Shown here in pieces: positions 42,628 through 52,426 of a DNA stretch of 64,000 nucleotides. Source of the DNA: Carnobacteriaceae bacterium zg-84 (GTDB lineage: Bacteria; Bacillota; Bacilli; Lactobacillales; Aerococcaceae); the NCBI GenBank assembly GCA_013874835.1, contig CP059430.1, positions 488,864 to 552,863 of the forward strand, written 5' to 3'. How positions within the stretch are numbered: the stretch's first letter is position 1; each line of letters begins with the position of its first letter. Position numbers and translations under genes: made by a program. Below the pieces are notes generated by a model. That model ran no database searches, had not been told where the DNA came from, and saw only the letters and a list, made by a program, of their open reading frames with translations.

Positions 42628-43359
42628 ATGTTAGAAATAAAAGCATTAACAGGTGGTTATACAAATTATGCGGTTTTAAAAAATGTCACATTTTCTGTTA
42701 ATTCAGGAGAATTGGTTGCTTTGATTGGGCTAAATGGTGCAGGGAAAAGTACAACAATTAAGCATATTATCGGACTGATGAAACCTTTTTCTGGAGAAGT
42801 GACGATTAATGGAAAAACTGTGGAAATGGACGCAAAAGCCTATAGACAGCAAGTAACGTATATTCCAGAAACACCTATTTTATACCAAGAATTAACATTA
42901 AAAGAGCATCTTTTTGTCACAGGTTTTGCCTACGGCTTATCACAAGAGGAAGCGCTAGACAAAGCAAAACCCTATTTAGAAGCATTTGGTTTAATGGAAA
43001 AACTTGATTGGTTTCCTGCCTATTTTTCTAAAGGTATGAAACAAAAAGTTATGATTACATGTGCTTTCATGATTGATGCATCTGTTTATATCATTGATGA
43101 ACCTTTTTTAGGATTAGATCCTCTAGCTATTCGTCATTTATTAACGATGATTGAAGATAAAAAGAAAAAAGGAGCAGCTGTTTTAATGTCTACACATGTC
43201 TTATCGACCGCAGAAAAACAATGCGATACATTTGTCTTTATTCATGACGGGATTATTCAAGCAGTTGGAAATTTACAAGCATTACAAGAACAATATCAAG
43301 TGCCAAATGCTTCTTTAGATGACTTGTATATTCAAATGGTAAATGAGGCGACAAAATGA
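42628..43359 (+). CDS. ecsA: ABC transporter ATP-binding protein EcsA
   Basis: The 243-residue ABC ATPase has Walker A GLNGAGKSTT, a non-standard signature YFSKGMKQKVMI and Walker B YIIDEPFLGLDP. In B. subtilis the Ecs exporter affects secretion and regulated membrane proteolysis, and in streptococci peptide pheromone maturation. It overlaps ecsB by 4 bases. ATG follows AAAGGAG. Confidence 0.92.
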   Translation: MLEIKALTGGYTNYAVLKNVTFSVNSGELVALIGLNGAGKSTTIKHIIGLMKPFSGEVTINGKTVEMDAKAYRQQVTYIPETPILYQELTLKEHLFVTGFAYGLSQEEALDKAKPYLEAFGLMEKLDWFPAYFSKGMKQKVMITCAFMIDASVYIIDEPFLGLDPLAIRHLLTMIEDKKKKGAAVLMSTHVLSTAEKQCDTFVFIHDGIIQAVGNLQALQEQYQVPNASLDDLYIQMVNEATK

Positions 43360-44552
43360 ATTTAGAAGGATTATTTAAAACGAGATTAGCCAATCATCAA
43401 AAGCGTTTAGCCAAGTATTTAAGGTATGTTTTTAATGATCATTTTGTATTGGTACTTATGATTGCCTTGGGAGGTATTGGGTTATCTTATGCACAATTTA
43501 TTCAAACATTATCATTTACGCATGACCAAACAACCCTTGTTTTAATAGGCATTATCGCTATTTTGTCTTGCTTGACTTTATTCGGCAAATTAGCATTGCT
43601 TATTCAACCAGCAGACAAACACTTTTTAAGTACGCTAGAAAATGATTGGAAACCATATATTCATAAAAGTTTAGTGTATAGTTTGTGTTTACCTAGTTTT
43701 ATTGCTATTTGTACGGTAGGCATATTGTATCCATTGTTTTTAAAAATGAACGTAGTTGTTTCTTTTGTTTTGTGTATTGTCATGATATTGTTAAAGTATG
43801 TTGATTTACTTAGACAAGTGTGGTTATTAAAACAAAATAGACCATTAAAGCAATGGCAAAGTGTTGTAGCGATGATGTTAAGTAGTGGTATTGTCTTTAG
43901 TCTGTATTTTTTTGTTAATATTTGGGCGAGTGTGATATGTGTTGGTTTATTTATTGGTATCATGCAGTATAGTCTACAAAAGGATACAGCATTGTATTAT
44001 TGGGAGTATATTGTCGATACAGAAATCAAGCGAATGAATCAAATATACCGTTTATTACAATTATTTATTGATGTCCCGATTTTTGAAGAAACAGTAAAAA
44101 GACGACCATATTTAGATAAATGTTTTACAAAAACAACACGTCTTTATTATTATTTGTATGAACGTGCTTTTTTACGTGGAAAAGCAGAGTTGAGTATGTC
44201 GATGCAATTAATGGGGATGACAATTTTATTGAGATATTTATTTTCTAATGTATATTTGTATAGTGGTATACTCGTATGTATGCTATTTTTGACGGGCTAT
44301 CAATTATTGCCGATGTATCAACATTTTTCAGGTCATATTTTATTAGAGATTGCACCTTATACAAAAGACGAAAAAAAACGTGATTTTCAAGCGTTTTTAA
44401 AGAAAATATTGGTAGTGCAGTTATTGGTAGCGAGTGTGTTGAGTATGCTCATAGCGTTCGATATTCGCTTAATGATAGGTATTTTGATAGGTATTGTGTT
44501 CATTTATATCATTTTTCCGTTGTATGTTCAAAGAAAACTTGATAAAATATAG
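43356..44552 (+). CDS. ecsB: ABC transporter permease EcsB
   Basis: The 398-residue membrane protein has eight to ten hydrophobic segments and a hydrophilic middle (VKRRPYLDKCF region near 250), normal for EcsB. It is translationally coupled to ecsA by the ATGA overlap. Identification rests on gene order (ecsA-ecsB-ytmP-trmB) as much as on sequence. Confidence 0.88.
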   Translation: MNLEGLFKTRLANHQKRLAKYLRYVFNDHFVLVLMIALGGIGLSYAQFIQTLSFTHDQTTLVLIGIIAILSCLTLFGKLALLIQPADKHFLSTLENDWKPYIHKSLVYSLCLPSFIAICTVGILYPLFLKMNVVVSFVLCIVMILLKYVDLLRQVWLLKQNRPLKQWQSVVAMMLSSGIVFSLYFFVNIWASVICVGLFIGIMQYSLQKDTALYYWEYIVDTEIKRMNQIYRLLQLFIDVPIFEETVKRRPYLDKCFTKTTRLYYYLYERAFLRGKAELSMSMQLMGMTILLRYLFSNVYLYSGILVCMLFLTGYQLLPMYQHFSGHILLEIAPYTKDEKKRDFQAFLKKILVVQLLVASVLSMLIAFDIRLMIGILIGIVFIYIIFPLYVQRKLDKI

Positions 44553-44581
44553 AAGCAAAATTGAAGAAATAAGGGTATAAC

Positions 44582-45373
44582 ATGGATTATAGAATGGATT
44601 CAGAGTGGGATTTATATCCATTAGGTGGCGAAACGGGTCAGTCCTATATGGGTGTTAAAGGAAAACAAAATATATTTTTAAAACGAAACACAACACCATT
44701 TTTAGCGGCCGTTTCTACGGAGGGTATGACACCTAAATTATTATGGACAAAAAGAACGGTTCACGGCGAAGTGTTAACGGCTCAGGAATGGATTGATGCT
44801 AGACAATTAGACGAAGAAGAAATGGTTCAAATGGACGTTTTGAATTTAGTAAGAGATATTCATCAATCAGAACCTTTATTGAAAATGCTCAAACAAATTG
44901 ACGGTAAAGTTTGCTCGCCAATGGATTGTTTGTCACTCTATGCAGAAGATTTGCAAACAGATTTAAGAACAAATCACTTTTTAAATGATGTTTACAATTA
45001 TTTACAACAACGAGCAGTGATGTTGATAGATACACCAAAAACGGTGTGTCACGGCGATTTAAATCATCGTAATTTTCTATTAGAAAAAACAGGACGTTTG
45101 TATTTGGTTGATTGGGAAATGGTCAAACTTTGTGACCCAATGTTAGATATTGCCAATATTTTGTGTCAATATGTAGATAGAAAAGATTGGTTAACATGGA
45201 TTGATGTTTATGGGCTAGAGATAAATCAAGACCTTATTGAGCGGTTAGAATGGTACGTGCTATACGATTGCTTGATAAGTATTAAGAAAAATCATTTCCA
45301 AGGTCGATACAGACAAATGAATAATAGTATTTTACTGATAAAAGATGTATTAAAACAAATAAGAAATCGTTAA
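44582..45373 (+). CDS. ytmP: aminoglycoside phosphotransferase/choline kinase-fold protein
   Basis: The 263-residue kinase-like protein has the catalytic loop CHGDLNHRNFLL and metal-binding DWEMVKLCDPMLDIA of the APH/CAK fold. YtmP homologues lie beside trmB across Bacilli; the substrate is unknown. The ribosome site is weak (AAGGG). It is followed by trmB after 63 bases. Confidence 0.87.
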   Translation: MDYRMDSEWDLYPLGGETGQSYMGVKGKQNIFLKRNTTPFLAAVSTEGMTPKLLWTKRTVHGEVLTAQEWIDARQLDEEEMVQMDVLNLVRDIHQSEPLLKMLKQIDGKVCSPMDCLSLYAEDLQTDLRTNHFLNDVYNYLQQRAVMLIDTPKTVCHGDLNHRNFLLEKTGRLYLVDWEMVKLCDPMLDIANILCQYVDRKDWLTWIDVYGLEINQDLIERLEWYVLYDCLISIKKNHFQGRYRQMNNSILLIKDVLKQIRNR

Positions 45374-45436
45374 AATGAGGGACTAGCAAATATGTTAGCC
45401 CCATTTTATATGGGAGAAAAGAGTAAGGAGTATAAT

Positions 45437-46084
45437 ATGCGATTAAGACATAAGCCGTGGGCAAAAGAAAAGATTGAACAACATCCACAATACGTTGTTC
45501 AACATCCAAAAGAATGGAAAGGTCGTTGGCACGAACGTTTTAATAATAACAATCCTATTCACATCGAAATTGGAACAGGAAAAGGTCAATTTATTGTGGG
45601 TATGGCAAAAGCTAATCCGACAATTAACTATATTGGTATTGAATTACAAACGAGTGTTGTAGTCGTAGCTTTAGATAAATTGATTGAAGAAGATTTACCA
45701 AACTTACAATTATTGCACATTAACGGAGGAGATGTGACAGAGTTTTTTGATAATGGGGAAGTGGATCGTATTTATTTAAACTTTAGTGATCCGTGGCCAA
45801 AGAAAAAACACGAAAAACGACGTTTAACTTACAAAACCTTTTTAGAAAGTGATGAACAAATTTTGGTTCCGAATGGTGAAATTCATTTCAAAACGGATAA
45901 TCAAGGTTTGTTTGAGTATTCATTGGCAAGTTTTTCTCAATATGGCATGCACTTAAAACAAGTGTGGTTAGATTTGCATACGAGTGATTTTGAAGGCAAT
46001 ATTATGACAGAGTATGAACAAAAATTTTCGGCAAAAGGACAACGTATTTACCGTGTCGAAGCAGCTTTTGTGGAGAAAAAATAA
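45437..46084 (+). CDS. trmB: tRNA (guanine-N7)-methyltransferase TrmB
   Basis: The 215-residue Rossmann methyltransferase makes m7G46 in tRNA. The SAM site is [15 protein letters not shown], with the catalytic region [17 protein letters not shown] start at ATG 45437 ([11 protein letters not shown]), with AAGGAG upstream; the longer frame from 45392 lacks a ribosome site. Confidence 0.96.
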   Translation: MRLRHKPWAKEKIEQHPQYVVQHPKEWKGRWHERFNNNNPIHIEIGTGKGQFIVGMAKANPTINYIGIELQTSVVVVALDKLIEEDLPNLQLLHINGGDVTEFFDNGEVDRIYLNFSDPWPKKKHEKRRLTYKTFLESDEQILVPNGEIHFKTDNQGLFEYSLASFSQYGMHLKQVWLDLHTSDFEGNIMTEYEQKFSAKGQRIYRVEAAFVEKK

Positions 46085-46143
46085 AAATAAATTGACCCTA
46101 AAGTGAAAATAAGAGAGTATATCCATAAATATTTTTAAATACT

Positions 46144-46192
46144 AAAAACCCTTGACATCAACTTCTTCAAAACGTTGATGTCAAGGGTTTTT
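46144..46192 (+). terminator. ecsAB-ytmP-trmB terminator
   Basis: AAAAACCCTTGACATCAAC pairs with GTTGATGTCAAGGGTTTTT, a 19-bp stem. Confidence 0.88.
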
Positions 46193-46289
46193 CGATTCTA
46201 TCATACCGTGTCGATGGATAAAGAAGAAATGAAATTGATAAAAAGATGTATCTTTGTTATACTGATTGAAAGCGAAAGAGAGGTAAGGT

Positions 46290-46994
46290 ATGGAACACCA
46301 AACAATTTATTCTGTGGAACAAGAAAGAGGACTAAACCGATTTGTTGCAAGGACGTTTTTATGGATGATGATTGGGTTAGCCATTAGTACGCTTTCAGCG
46401 TATATGCTACTCAAAACAAAGGTTTTATTTTATCACATCGTTTCCAATTCATTTTTTTATTATGGTATTTTTATGATTGAAATTATGTTAGCTTATTCGC
46501 TACGCATCAATTTAGAAAAAATCGAAAATAAAATGTCTTATATTGTGAAATTTATCGTGTATTCGATACTGACTGGTGTGACATTTGCTGTGGTGGGTGC
46601 TTTATATGAACCGATGAGCATTGTCTATGCGCTCGTGTCAACTATTCCTTTGTTTGCTATGTTAGCCATTTATGGTTATACAACAAACCGAGATTTAACA
46701 AAAATAGGAACAATTGCAAGACCTATTATGATTGGGTTAATCATTTCTATTCTGATGAATGGCTTACTTTTCAAAAGTAATTTTATTGAGTTGATGATTT
46801 CTATTGTTGTATTATTAATATTTTCAGGTTTAACAGCGTATGATATGCAAAAAATTAAAGCAGTGTATCTTTATTTTGAAAACCAACCACACGTACACAA
46901 CTCACTTATTGTATCTTGTGCATTGGAATTATATTTAGATTTCATCAATATGTTTATATCTGTTTTAAATATTTTTGGTAAATTAAAAGATTAG
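46290..46994 (+). CDS. Bax inhibitor-1 (YccA/YetJ) family membrane protein
   Basis: The 234-residue protein has seven membrane segments and ends with the family motif GLTAYDMQKIKAVYLY, ALELYLDFINMFISVLNIF. Bacterial members such as YetJ form pH-sensitive calcium leak channels; the C-terminal acidic pair of YetJ cannot be confirmed by eye. ATG follows GAGAGG. Confidence 0.9.
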   Translation: MEHQTIYSVEQERGLNRFVARTFLWMMIGLAISTLSAYMLLKTKVLFYHIVSNSFFYYGIFMIEIMLAYSLRINLEKIENKMSYIVKFIVYSILTGVTFAVVGALYEPMSIVYALVSTIPLFAMLAIYGYTTNRDLTKIGTIARPIMIGLIISILMNGLLFKSNFIELMISIVVLLIFSGLTAYDMQKIKAVYLYFENQPHVHNSLIVSCALELYLDFINMFISVLNIFGKLKD

Positions 46995-47015
46995 ATTATA
47001 TCGGAAAGGATATAT

Positions 47016-47321
47016 ATGAAAAAAATTATAAAATATGCAACAGCTTTGAGTACGATTGTGTTAGCCGGAACGGCGTATCAATATAAAAAACAACTGGACA
47101 AACAACATTTATGTGATACGATTTTATCAAATGCCAAAACAGATAGTCGATTACAAGGTCATATTGTCGGTTCGTTTATCAACATGACAAAAGAGTATTC
47201 AGATGTTTTTGATATGAATGTTTTTGTGGGTGGTGTGACAACGACACAATACACATACGATTTTGTTGCCGATGCACAAACTGGTGCTTTACTAGCATTA
47301 CATCAACAAATTCGCCTGTAA
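47016..47321 (+). CDS. small exported or membrane-anchored protein of unknown function
   Basis: The 101-residue protein has an N-terminal hydrophobic segment (residues 5-20) and no lipobox, so it is membrane-anchored or secreted. The rest has a beta-rich pattern ending with TYDFVADAQTGALLALHQQI, which recalls PepSY/YPEB-like domains, but I cannot assign it. ATG follows GAAAGGA, 21 bases after the BI-1 gene. Confidence 0.65.
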   Translation: MKKIIKYATALSTIVLAGTAYQYKKQLDKQHLCDTILSNAKTDSRLQGHIVGSFINMTKEYSDVFDMNVFVGGVTTTQYTYDFVADAQTGALLALHQQIRL

Positions 47322-47391
47322 TGTTTAGGGCTGATGAAACAGGCAAATCGAATACGTGTTATCCATTTATGATAAGGGATATGCACACCAT

Positions 47392-47435
47392 AAAAGTGGT
47401 AAACTGACATTAAAAACGTCAGTTTACCACTTTTG
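47392..47435 (+). terminator. terminator after the small exported protein gene
   Basis: AAAAGTGGTAAACTGAC pairs with GTCAGTTTACCACTTTT, followed by T's. Confidence 0.88.
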
Positions 47436-47517
47436 CATATTAGAGTGATTTTTTAGTTTTCACGTATGATTTATGGTATACTATAACAACAAAACAGTTA
47501 AAGGTAGGGATATTGTG

Positions 47518-47916
47518 ATGACAAAAGAAGAATTGATGACATACGCACAAGAAGCATTACAACATGCGTATTGCCCATATTCAAATTTTCCAGTAGGTGC
47601 AGCGATTTTGTATAAAGACGGAACAGTGATTAAAGGTGCGAATATTGAAAATGTATCCTTTGGTGCCACAAGTTGTGCAGAGCGTAGTGCTTTATTTGCT
47701 GGAGCGTCACAAGGATATCGTAAAGGCGATATTGTGGCGATTGCTGTGGCAGGGAAAACAGAGGATTACTTACCACCATGTAATATTTGTCGACAAGCCT
47801 TAGTTGAATTTTGTTCTCCAGAAACACCTGTTTATTTAGTGAATGGAGATAATGATATTTTAAGTTTAACATTAAATGATTTAGTACCGTATTCATTTAC
47901 TAAATTAGATATGTAA
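47518..47916 (+). CDS. cdd: cytidine deaminase
   Basis: The 132-residue zinc-dependent pyrimidine salvage enzyme has catalytic Cys-Ala-Glu in TSCAERSALF and the second zinc pair in PPCNICRQAL; NFPVGAAI and GANIENVSFG bind substrate. ATG 47518 follows AGGTAGGGA; GTG 47515 is adjacent. A TGGTATACT extended -10 lies about 40 bases upstream. Confidence 0.95.
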   Translation: MTKEELMTYAQEALQHAYCPYSNFPVGAAILYKDGTVIKGANIENVSFGATSCAERSALFAGASQGYRKGDIVAIAVAGKTEDYLPPCNICRQALVEFCSPETPVYLVNGDNDILSLTLNDLVPYSFTKLDM

Positions 47917-47931
47917 GAAAGGATTTTATAT

Positions 47932-48567
47932 ATGATTGTTTATAAAATACCGACAGGTTTATTATCTGAAAATGTTTATTTTGTTGTTAAAGACAATAAA
48001 GACACATTGATTTTTGATCCTGGTGCTCAACCAGAAGATTTATTAGCATTTATCCAAGAACATGATTTAAATCCCGTTGCGATTGCTTTAACACATGCAC
48101 ATTATGATCACATAGGAGCATTAGATGAGGTACGCAATGTTTACCCAGTGCCTGTATACATGCATCATATTGAAAAAGACTTTTTAAGCAATCCTGTTTT
48201 AAATTTATCAAGTAGACATGAACCACTTTCTGTGAGAGAAGCAGACGTTTTATTCAAAGAAATGGGAGAAGTTTCTATCGAGGGATTTGATTGTCGTATT
48301 GAACATGTACCGGGGCACTCTCCGGGTAGTACGGTTTATCTATTTGAAAAAGACGGTTTTGCCATTGTCGGTGACACACTATTTAAAGGTGGTTGTGGCA
48401 GAACAGATTTACCGTCAAGTAGTTCTCATGCAGAACTTATGGAAGGTATAAATAAGCATTTAATGACACTGCCAGATAACACTGTTATTTTATCTGGACA
48501 TGGTGACCAAACAACCATTCAACAAGAACGTGTTACGAACCCTTACTTAAACGGAGTGACACGATGA
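47932..48567 (+). CDS. metallo-beta-lactamase-fold hydrolase (glyoxalase II-like)
   Basis: The 211-residue MBL-fold enzyme has the metal motif THAHYDHIGA, further His in VPGHSPGS and Asp in AIVGDTLF, and the final HGDQTT. Length fits the short glyoxalase II-like group that lacks the C-terminal helix domain; the substrate is open. It overlaps the next gene by 4 bases. Confidence 0.88.
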   Translation: MIVYKIPTGLLSENVYFVVKDNKDTLIFDPGAQPEDLLAFIQEHDLNPVAIALTHAHYDHIGALDEVRNVYPVPVYMHHIEKDFLSNPVLNLSSRHEPLSVREADVLFKEMGEVSIEGFDCRIEHVPGHSPGSTVYLFEKDGFAIVGDTLFKGGCGRTDLPSSSSHAELMEGINKHLMTLPDNTVILSGHGDQTTIQQERVTNPYLNGVTR

Positions 48568-49490
48568 ACATTATTCGCTTTCCGAAAAATAAAGATGTTT
48601 TCTTACAAAAAGCAACGCAATCTTTTGAAGAAGCAAATATGACTGAAGCCATTCTCTATATGGAAAAAGCCATTCAAGAAACAAAAGATACATCTTTATA
48701 TACGATCTATATTGCGACATTATTGGAAAGTCATGAATTGGATAAGGCTTTAGCATTTTTTAAGACATACTTACCTAATATACAACAAGAAACACAGGAT
48801 ATAGAGTGGGACAGCTTGTACATTCGTTTATTATTAGAGTTGTGGGACTTAGAAACAGCTGCGTCTACATTAGAAAAAAAGACAGCTTATTATGAACAAT
48901 ATGGATTATCCACATATCAATTAGAGGTTCTGTCACAACGTTTAAATCAACAACATATCGCATTAAAAAATGAAGAGGAAGAAATGCAACAACAGTTGAT
49001 GATGCAACTCGAAAAAGTTGAAGCATTATCTTTTTTAGAGCAACGTTCTTTATTGCCAATGCTCAATATACTATCTGCTGATGCGTATATAGAACAAGCC
49101 ATGTATTTATTGTGTACAAAACAGTTTCATCCACTCTTGAAATCTTATTTGCTGGAAATGTTATGTGAACGCCAATACACACAAGACATAGACATGGTGT
49201 GGTTTGGCGAAAAACAGAGTGTGTCGTTAACGCAACTTGTGCCGGTTTTGGAGCATCCTATATATCAATGCATGGATAAATATGTCGACAATATGGCGAT
49301 TGATGAACAAAATAAACAAGTGTTACAACAAAATATATTGTTGTACGTGTCGATGTTATATCCTTTTATAGAGCGTGTCATTGACGATGAAGTGGCATTT
49401 GTTCATGCTTTACAAGAAAAACATGTAGCAGAAAAACAACATGTATGGATTGACCGTTTAGAAAAAGAAATTCAAAAAATGACGATGTAA
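48564..49490 (+). CDS. TPR-like helical repeat protein
   Basis: The 308-residue soluble protein is mostly alpha-helical. An N-terminal pair of helices (FEEANMTEAILYMEKAIQET) resembles a tetratricopeptide unit, followed by a coiled-coil-prone Glu/Gln-rich stretch (residues 145-165). Similar proteins occur in this position in Lactobacillales, but the function is unknown. It is coupled to the MBL hydrolase by ATGA overlap and followed by lspA. Confidence 0.7.
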   Translation: MNIIRFPKNKDVFLQKATQSFEEANMTEAILYMEKAIQETKDTSLYTIYIATLLESHELDKALAFFKTYLPNIQQETQDIEWDSLYIRLLLELWDLETAASTLEKKTAYYEQYGLSTYQLEVLSQRLNQQHIALKNEEEEMQQQLMMQLEKVEALSFLEQRSLLPMLNILSADAYIEQAMYLLCTKQFHPLLKSYLLEMLCERQYTQDIDMVWFGEKQSVSLTQLVPVLEHPIYQCMDKYVDNMAIDEQNKQVLQQNILLYVSMLYPFIERVIDDEVAFVHALQEKHVAEKQHVWIDRLEKEIQKMTM

Positions 49491-49503
49491 AAGAGGTGAA
49501 AAA

Positions 49504-49950
49504 ATGATAGGTTATTATATTGGGATTTTGTTACTCATTGGTTTGGATCAAGTTGTGAAATATTGGATTGTACAAACTTTCCCATTACATACAGGGCAAA
49601 CGCTTATAGATGGTGTTGTGTCTTTATACCATATCCAAAACAAAGGAGCAGCATGGGGAATATTATCTGGTAATATGTTATTTTTTACCATTATGACGAT
49701 TGTTGTTCTTGTCGGTTTAATGTATTGGATACACCGTCAAAAACGTGGACGTCTTGAAAAAATGATTTACATGTTCATTTTTGCCGGTGCTATTGGGAAT
49801 TTCATTGATAGATTACGATTAGGTTATGTCGTTGATATGATTAAAGTGGATTTTATTGATTTTCCTATATTCAATGTTGCCGATATTTGTTTGACATTTG
49901 GCGCAGTGCTACTCATTTTATACATGATTTTAGATTCAAGAAAAGGATAA
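49504..49950 (+). CDS. lspA: lipoprotein signal peptidase
   Basis: The 148-residue protein has four membrane segments with the catalytic aspartates in GAIGNFIDRLRLGYVVDMI and FNVADICLTFG, and the conserved HIQNKGAAWGIL. It cleaves prolipoprotein signal peptides after lipidation, including PhnD and MntA of this window. ATG follows AGAGGTG. Confidence 0.96.
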   Translation: MIGYYIGILLLIGLDQVVKYWIVQTFPLHTGQTLIDGVVSLYHIQNKGAAWGILSGNMLFFTIMTIVVLVGLMYWIHRQKRGRLEKMIYMFIFAGAIGNFIDRLRLGYVVDMIKVDFIDFPIFNVADICLTFGAVLLILYMILDSRKG

Positions 49951-49953
49951 ATT

Positions 49954-50847
49954 ATGAAAGAAACAAAGATTGTCACCAATCAAACAGAACGTTTGGATAA
50001 AGTGATACAAGAATGGTTAACGATAAGCCGTTCACAAATTCAACAACTTATTAAATTAGAACAAGTAATGGTGAATGGAAAACTAGAAAAAGCCAATTAT
50101 AAAGTTAAAGAAAATGACGTGATTGAGGTATCTATTTTTGAAGAGGAACCGATTGACGTTATACCTGAAAATATTCCGATTGAAATTGTGTATCAAGATA
50201 CCGATGTTGTTGTCATTAACAAGGCAAAAGGAATGGTTGTGCATCCGTCACGAGGGCATGAAACAGGTACTTTAGTCAATGCTTTGTTGTATCATATAAG
50301 TTCGCTATCCACTGGAACGGGTCATGTACGACCGGGTATTGTACACCGTATTGATAAAGACACGACAGGTTTATTGGTGGTGGCTAAACATAATGATGCA
50401 CACCAATTTTTAGCCAATCAATTAAGAAAGCACACCATGGAAAGACAATATGTTGCTTTAGTGCATGGAGTGATTGAACATGAAACAGGAACGATTGATG
50501 CGCCTATTGCACGTGATAAACAAGATAGATTGAAATTTTCTGTTCAAAAAGACGGTAAGCATGCCGTTACCCACTTTAAAGTACTCGAAAGGTTTGATGA
50601 TAAAACATTGGTTTTGTTACATTTAGAAACTGGACGAACACATCAAATTCGTGTACACATGAATTTTATAGGGCACTCACTTGTGGGGGATCCTCTATAT
50701 AGTCCGTATGAGGAAGATAAAACGCAAGGACAATATTTGCATGCGAAAACATTAGGATTTATACATCCAAAAAGTAAAGAAGTATTGTCGTTTACAACTG
50801 AATTACCAGAACAGTTTCAAGCGTATTTAGAAACATTAAGAAAGTAG
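49954..50847 (+). CDS. rluD: RluD-type 23S rRNA pseudouridine synthase
   Basis: The 297-residue enzyme has an N-terminal S4 RNA-binding domain (RSQIQQLIKLEQVMVNG) and the RluA-family catalytic Asp in VHRIDKDTTGLLVVAK; later motifs are LETGRTHQIRVHM and GHSLVGDPLY. It begins 3 bases after lspA, the usual order in Firmicutes. Confidence 0.94.
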   Translation: MKETKIVTNQTERLDKVIQEWLTISRSQIQQLIKLEQVMVNGKLEKANYKVKENDVIEVSIFEEEPIDVIPENIPIEIVYQDTDVVVINKAKGMVVHPSRGHETGTLVNALLYHISSLSTGTGHVRPGIVHRIDKDTTGLLVVAKHNDAHQFLANQLRKHTMERQYVALVHGVIEHETGTIDAPIARDKQDRLKFSVQKDGKHAVTHFKVLERFDDKTLVLLHLETGRTHQIRVHMNFIGHSLVGDPLYSPYEEDKTQGQYLHAKTLGFIHPKSKEVLSFTTELPEQFQAYLETLRK

Positions 50848-50853
50848 GTTTAT

Positions 50854-52059
50854 ATGTATACATTTAAAACAGATATTGATGAACAATCGTACGATATATT
50901 TGTTGAACAACACCCAATGGGAAATTTATTACAAACAGCTAAGTGGGCAAGTGTAAAATCAGAATGGCAGTCTGTACGTACAGCTGTTTATCAAGATAAC
51001 CAAATGGTCGGAGCAGCTTTGATTTTAATTCGTACCATTAAAGGTTTTAAATTTGGGTACATACCAAGAGGACCAATTATCGACTACGATAATCAAGCAT
51101 TAGTTTCTTTTTATATGAATGAATTAAATCAATTTGCTAAAAAGAATAAATGGTTATTTATTAAATTTGACCCAAGAATTGTACGTAAATCGGCACCATT
51201 TAAAGTGTTTCCAAGCTCCCCCGTCTTATCTGATAGTTTAGAAAAAGTAAATACACTCACACAAAAAGGTATTCGCTATTTAGGGTTAACAACGTCTTTA
51301 TATGACACCGTGCAACCAAGATTTGAAGCCATTCTCGATGTCGAGCAGTTTGATGAAAAAGCACTCTCATCAAAAGTCCGAAATTGTATCAAAGCATCTC
51401 GTAAAAGAGATGTTGTCATCACGTCTTATGATGAGGAGGGTGCGGATTTGTTAAATCACGTCATTCAAAAGACAATGGCACGTAAACATATTCAGTTAAG
51501 AGGTGCAGATTATTTCCGTTTAATTAAACAGTTATACCAAGATAAAGCTGATTTTTCCATTGCTGAAATGGACGTCGCAACAGCTACATCACAATTAAAG
51601 GATAAAATCAATGCATTGACGACTCAAATGACGTCTGGAAATTATCGTGAACGCAAAGTTAAATTGTTACAGGAAGAATTAACTTTATTAGAAAAACGTC
51701 TGTCTGATTTAAACGCCATGCCTGTTGAGGATAAAGCCATTATGTCAGGTGGTTTATCTGTTGGATGTGGACATGTATTAGAACAAATTTACGCGGGGTT
51801 CGATGAACAGTATAAACAATTTTACCCACAATATTTATTGTATGTATCCTTTGTTGAATACGCCAAAAAACAGGGATACACACGTGTTAATTTGGGTGGT
51901 ATTGAAAATAATCTTGAAGGTGGACTTATTCGATTTAAAGCAAAATTTAATCCCATTATTGAAGAATATGTTGGGGAGTTTGATTTAGTCGTATCGCCAC
52001 TTTATTATGCGGTTCAATTTGCTTTAAACATGCGAAAACGTCTGAAAAAGAAAGGGTAG
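50854..52059 (+). CDS. FemABX-family peptidoglycan interpeptide bridge transferase
   Basis: The 401-residue aminoacyl transferase is of the FemX/MurM type: two GNAT-like halves (NLLQTAKWASVK, FGYIPRGPIIDY; and YLLYVSFVEYAKK, RVNLGGIENNLEGGLIRFKAKF) with an antiparallel coiled-coil arm at about residues 240-295. These enzymes use aminoacyl-tRNA to add bridge residues to lipid II. Which amino acid is added is not readable from sequence. It lies between rluD and crcB. Confidence 0.92.
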   Translation: MYTFKTDIDEQSYDIFVEQHPMGNLLQTAKWASVKSEWQSVRTAVYQDNQMVGAALILIRTIKGFKFGYIPRGPIIDYDNQALVSFYMNELNQFAKKNKWLFIKFDPRIVRKSAPFKVFPSSPVLSDSLEKVNTLTQKGIRYLGLTTSLYDTVQPRFEAILDVEQFDEKALSSKVRNCIKASRKRDVVITSYDEEGADLLNHVIQKTMARKHIQLRGADYFRLIKQLYQDKADFSIAEMDVATATSQLKDKINALTTQMTSGNYRERKVKLLQEELTLLEKRLSDLNAMPVEDKAIMSGGLSVGCGHVLEQIYAGFDEQYKQFYPQYLLYVSFVEYAKKQGYTRVNLGGIENNLEGGLIRFKAKFNPIIEEYVGEFDLVVSPLYYAVQFALNMRKRLKKKG

Positions 52060-52063
52060 TATT

Positions 52064-52426
52064 ATGGATATTTTATTGATTGGTTTAGGCGGTGGTATTG
52101 GAGCGATTTGTCGCTATGGTCTTAGCGTATGGTTGCCTTTTACAACAACATTCCCACTTAAAACACTTTGTATCAATATTATCGGTAGCTTTATTTTAGG
52201 TGTTTGTATGGGGTACTCAAAACAACTCAATAAAAAATGGCTACTCTTTTTAACCACCGGATTATGCGGAGGATTTACAACATTTTCAACATTCGCCTTT
52301 GAAACATTTCAATTATACACTCTAGGTAAGTACATGATGATTGCACTGTATCTTTTATGCAGTATCACACTATCATTGCTAGCTGTCGGAGTAGGATATA
52401 TGTTAGGCGCAAAAGGAGTACAATGA
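52064..52426 (+). CDS. crcB: Fluc fluoride channel CrcB
   Basis: The 120-residue protein has four membrane helices with signatures GGGIGAICRYGLS, NIIGSFILGVCMGY and GLCGGFTTFSTFAFET. CrcB works as a dual-topology dimer. Many Lactobacillales have two adjacent crcB genes; only one is here. No fluoride riboswitch is visible. Confidence 0.93.
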   Translation: MDILLIGLGGGIGAICRYGLSVWLPFTTTFPLKTLCINIIGSFILGVCMGYSKQLNKKWLLFLTTGLCGGFTTFSTFAFETFQLYTLGKYMMIALYLLCSITLSLLAVGVGYMLGAKGVQ